The position numbers and the translations under genes were made by a program. Shown piece after piece: positions 63,725-64,000 of a DNA stretch of 64,000 bases. Location of the stretch: positions 1,922,001 to 1,986,000 of the forward strand of contig NZ_CP138858.1 of NCBI RefSeq assembly GCF_033878955.1. The letters run 5' to 3'. The DNA comes from Coraliomargarita algicola. GTDB lineage: Bacteria > Verrucomicrobiota > Verrucomicrobiia > Opitutales > Coraliomargaritaceae. Numbering within the stretch: the first letter of the stretch is position 1; each line of letters begins with the position of its first letter. A model generated the notes under the pieces. The model did no database searches. It was not told where the DNA came from and saw nothing but the letters and a program-made list of their open reading frames with translations.

Positions 63725-64000
63725 ATGCTTGCGAAAACATCCCTCATCAGTATCAGCTTCATTTATGGCACACAATTATCCTTTGCAGCCTACAAAGAGA
63801 GTGTCCGCCATACTGAACTCGCAAATGAATTAAGCCTTCGAGGAGTCAACATTCCCACTGGTGCAGGGGTGAGTGTCACACAGGTAGAAGCCCCAGAAGC
63901 CACGGACGAGTATGTCCCCAACACAACAAACTCTGAATTCGCGAATGTAACGATCGTCGATGAAACAGGCACAGGGCTCACATCCAGTCACGCCACACAA
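63725..64000 (+). CDS. secreted protein, 5' part only; resembles the start of a subtilase-like protease
   Basis: An ATG at 63725 opens a frame of 92 codons running off the window edge. A signal peptide (SLISISFIYGTQLSFAA) is followed by GAGVSVTQVEAPE and TGTGLTSSHATQ. That VTQVEA...SSHAT order is what I recall from the N-terminal part of bacterial S8 subtilases with PEP-CTERM tails, but no catalytic triad residue can be confirmed in the visible part. Confidence 0.55.
   Translation, partial: MLAKTSLISISFIYGTQLSFAAYKESVRHTELANELSLRGVNIPTGAGVSVTQVEAPEATDEYVPNTTNSEFANVTIVDETGTGLTSSHATQ

Overview
The window looks like a chromosome segment of a marine member of the Verrucomicrobiota, probably class Opitutae (Puniceicoccales/Opitutales). 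This is inferred from several features together: PEP-CTERM proteins, large two-partner-secretion exoproteins with YDG repeats, a chlamydia-like ribonucleotide reductase whose small subunit lacks the radical tyrosine, REP-associated tyrosine transposases (RAYTs), and the gene order around rplY-pth-rpsF-ssb-rplI-dnaB-bamA-skp-lpxD-prs-guaA. No rRNA is present to confirm it.

Region by region. 1-15.5 kb: the 3' end of a TPR/DUF5107-type protein, then a two-partner secretion pair on the minus strand, consisting of a 3777-residue TpsA exoprotein and its TpsB transporter. 15.8-22.4 kb: a plus-strand run with an outer-membrane barrel, a YfiR-like periplasmic regulator, a hybrid histidine kinase, a RadD-like helicase and a voltage-gated cation channel. 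22.5-30.7 kb: accessory DNA with a GH140-like glycosidase, hpt, two RAYT genes, a PEP-CTERM protein, a divergent LysR/DoxX pair with two palindromes, REP-like repeats, and a NACHT NTPase gene that appears cut off by a RAYT element with 24-bp inverted ends.

30.7-37.5 kb: class I ribonucleotide reductase (nrdB-nrdA) with two NrdR-box-like sites exactly 31 bp apart upstream, then an ECF sigma/anti-sigma/DUF3106-like operon and tRNA-Lys and tRNA-Thr genes. 37.7-42.4 kb: histidine genes hisCB and hisD, a sugar nucleotidyltransferase and a PIN-domain toxin-antitoxin pair with an operator palindrome.

42.6-50.2 kb: a nine-gene heme-acquisition operon. It has two paralogous secreted proteins of unknown family (one with a PEP-CTERM anchor), a TonB-dependent heme receptor with a His between its FRAP-like and NPNL motifs, HmuTUV-type ABC import genes, a HugZ-like heme-handling protein and a free-standing DUF2470 protein. 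The two leading proteins are candidate hemophores and the best candidate here for an undescribed system.

50.3-62.1 kb: a minus-strand housekeeping block covering translation, replication, envelope biogenesis and purine synthesis. In it dnaB carries an apparent 2-nt frameshift and rpsR is missing from its usual place. 62.3-64 kb: a thioredoxin-like protein, a YugP-type metallopeptidase and the 5' end of a secreted protein that resembles the start of a subtilase.
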